From Streptomyces sp. S4.7 (GTDB lineage Bacteria > Actinomycetota > Actinomycetes > Streptomycetales > Streptomycetaceae), in contig NZ_CP048397.1 of assembly GCF_010384365.1 (NCBI RefSeq), positions 3,348,001 through 3,412,000 of the forward strand: 64,000 bases of DNA, written 5' to 3'. The translations under genes were made by a program, and so were the position numbers. Shown piece by piece: positions 63,743-64,000 of the stretch. The number at the start of each line of letters is the position of its first letter. Within the stretch, counting starts at the first letter, position 1. The notes beneath the pieces are model-generated. The model was not told where the DNA came from. It saw only the letters and a list, made by a program, of their open reading frames with translations, and did not search any database.

Positions 63743-63919
63743 AGGTCCTGTCTTCGAACTGGCGTCTGGCTCACGACGCCTCGCACGCACGCCCGCCGCG
63801 TTGTCGGACTCGCCCGAGTACGCCCGGTACGGATGCGATCCTCCGTCTCGCGATCGCACGCACCGGACGCCGTGAGCCCCGCCCCGCGGTCGGACGACGC
63901 CAGCTCGAAGACAGGACCT
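63743..63919. mobile_element. 177-bp MITE-like element with 24-bp terminal inverted repeats
   Basis: The ends 63743-63766 and 63896-63919 are inverted copies of 24 bp with one mismatch (outer sequence AGGTCCTGTCTTCGA). A second, inner inverted pair (GGCTCACG and CGTGAGCC) lies further in. The right end contains the stop codon of the next gene (CCTAG). No transposase and no clear target duplication are seen. I call it a miniature inverted-repeat element on structure only. Confidence 0.55.
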
Positions 63920-64000
63920 AGCCGTTGTGCCGGATCAGTGAGTCCACCAGCCCCGCCCTCGTCTCCGGGAAGTCCAGCGGCACGATGCCCAGACCGCGCC
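63918..64000 (-). CDS. C-terminal end of an unidentified gene (cut by the window)
   Basis: On the minus strand the last 26 codons read GLGIVPLDFPETRAGLVDSL then IRHNG and stop at TAG. I do not recognise the family. The stop codon lies in the outer end of the MITE-like element, so the native C-terminus may have been changed by the insertion. Confidence 0.5.
   Translation of the reverse strand, partial: RGLGIVPLDFPETRAGLVDSLIRHNG

Overview
The window is chromosomal DNA of a Streptomyces species. The base composition is very high in GC, many genes start with GTG, genes overlap by 4-11 bases, and several proteins match Streptomyces gene products I recognise: Nur with all its metal ligands, RsiG with both c-di-GMP signatures, MshA, GlnR, PhoR-PhoP-PhoU and CssRS-HtrA. 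From memory, the gene order follows the S. coelicolor core around SCO4155-SCO4240. I saw no rRNA or tRNA gene and no CRISPR array.

Left core (1-23.9 kb): a sugar-nucleotide transferase and a DoxX-type membrane protein lead into the minus-strand block carD, ispD, ispF, a PPOX flavoprotein, cysS and rlmB (transcription control, isoprenoid precursors, tRNA charging, rRNA methylation). Next come a lipoprotein and the phosphate regulon controller: phoR-phoP diverge from phoU across a PHO-box region. An 8-cysteine 49-residue peptide, gpmA, an MFS transporter, a YbjN protein and mshA (mycothiol) follow, then a methyltransferase, an NlpC/P60 endopeptidase, a SpoIIE-type phosphatase, and a DUF2516 / HbhA-like / XRE-regulator cluster.

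Accessory region (24-43.6 kb): this part is patchier. It holds a broken CHAT-protease gene abutting a broken membrane-protein gene, an ABC-2 transporter with a two-component system, a slipin, the tail of a DUF4037 gene, an epoxide hydrolase, a deacetylase, several acetyltransferases, a deaminase-phosphotransferase pair, a remnant of an efflux pump, and a TetR-esterase / DrrAB-type exporter module with a perfect 17-bp inverted-repeat operator.

Right core (43.7-64 kb): asparaginase and rsiG (c-di-GMP-armed anti-sigma-WhiG) come first, then dtd. A minus-strand row follows: 33-residue membrane peptide, FABP/nitrobindin-like protein, nur, ygfZ. A sulfur-transfer neighbourhood comes next (DsrE, DUF1416/SseC, thiosulfate sulfurtransferase with a Cys-containing leader peptide, MoaD-like carrier), then glnR preceded by an overlapping 20-codon upstream ORF. 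A GntR/UTRA pair diverges from a small-protein/ATPase/DUF397-like trio. The htrA-cssR-cssS secretion-stress module follows, with three 11-bp repeats upstream. The window ends in a VOC protein, a 177-bp MITE-like inverted-repeat element, and the cut tail of an unidentified gene.

Themes: phosphate (PhoRP), nitrogen (GlnR), nickel (Nur), developmental c-di-GMP signalling (RsiG) and secretion stress (CssRS) are all wired within 64 kb. The least explained items are small: the Cys-rich peptide, the glnR upstream ORF and leader structure, the sulfurtransferase leader peptide, the 33-residue membrane peptide, and the MITE-like element.
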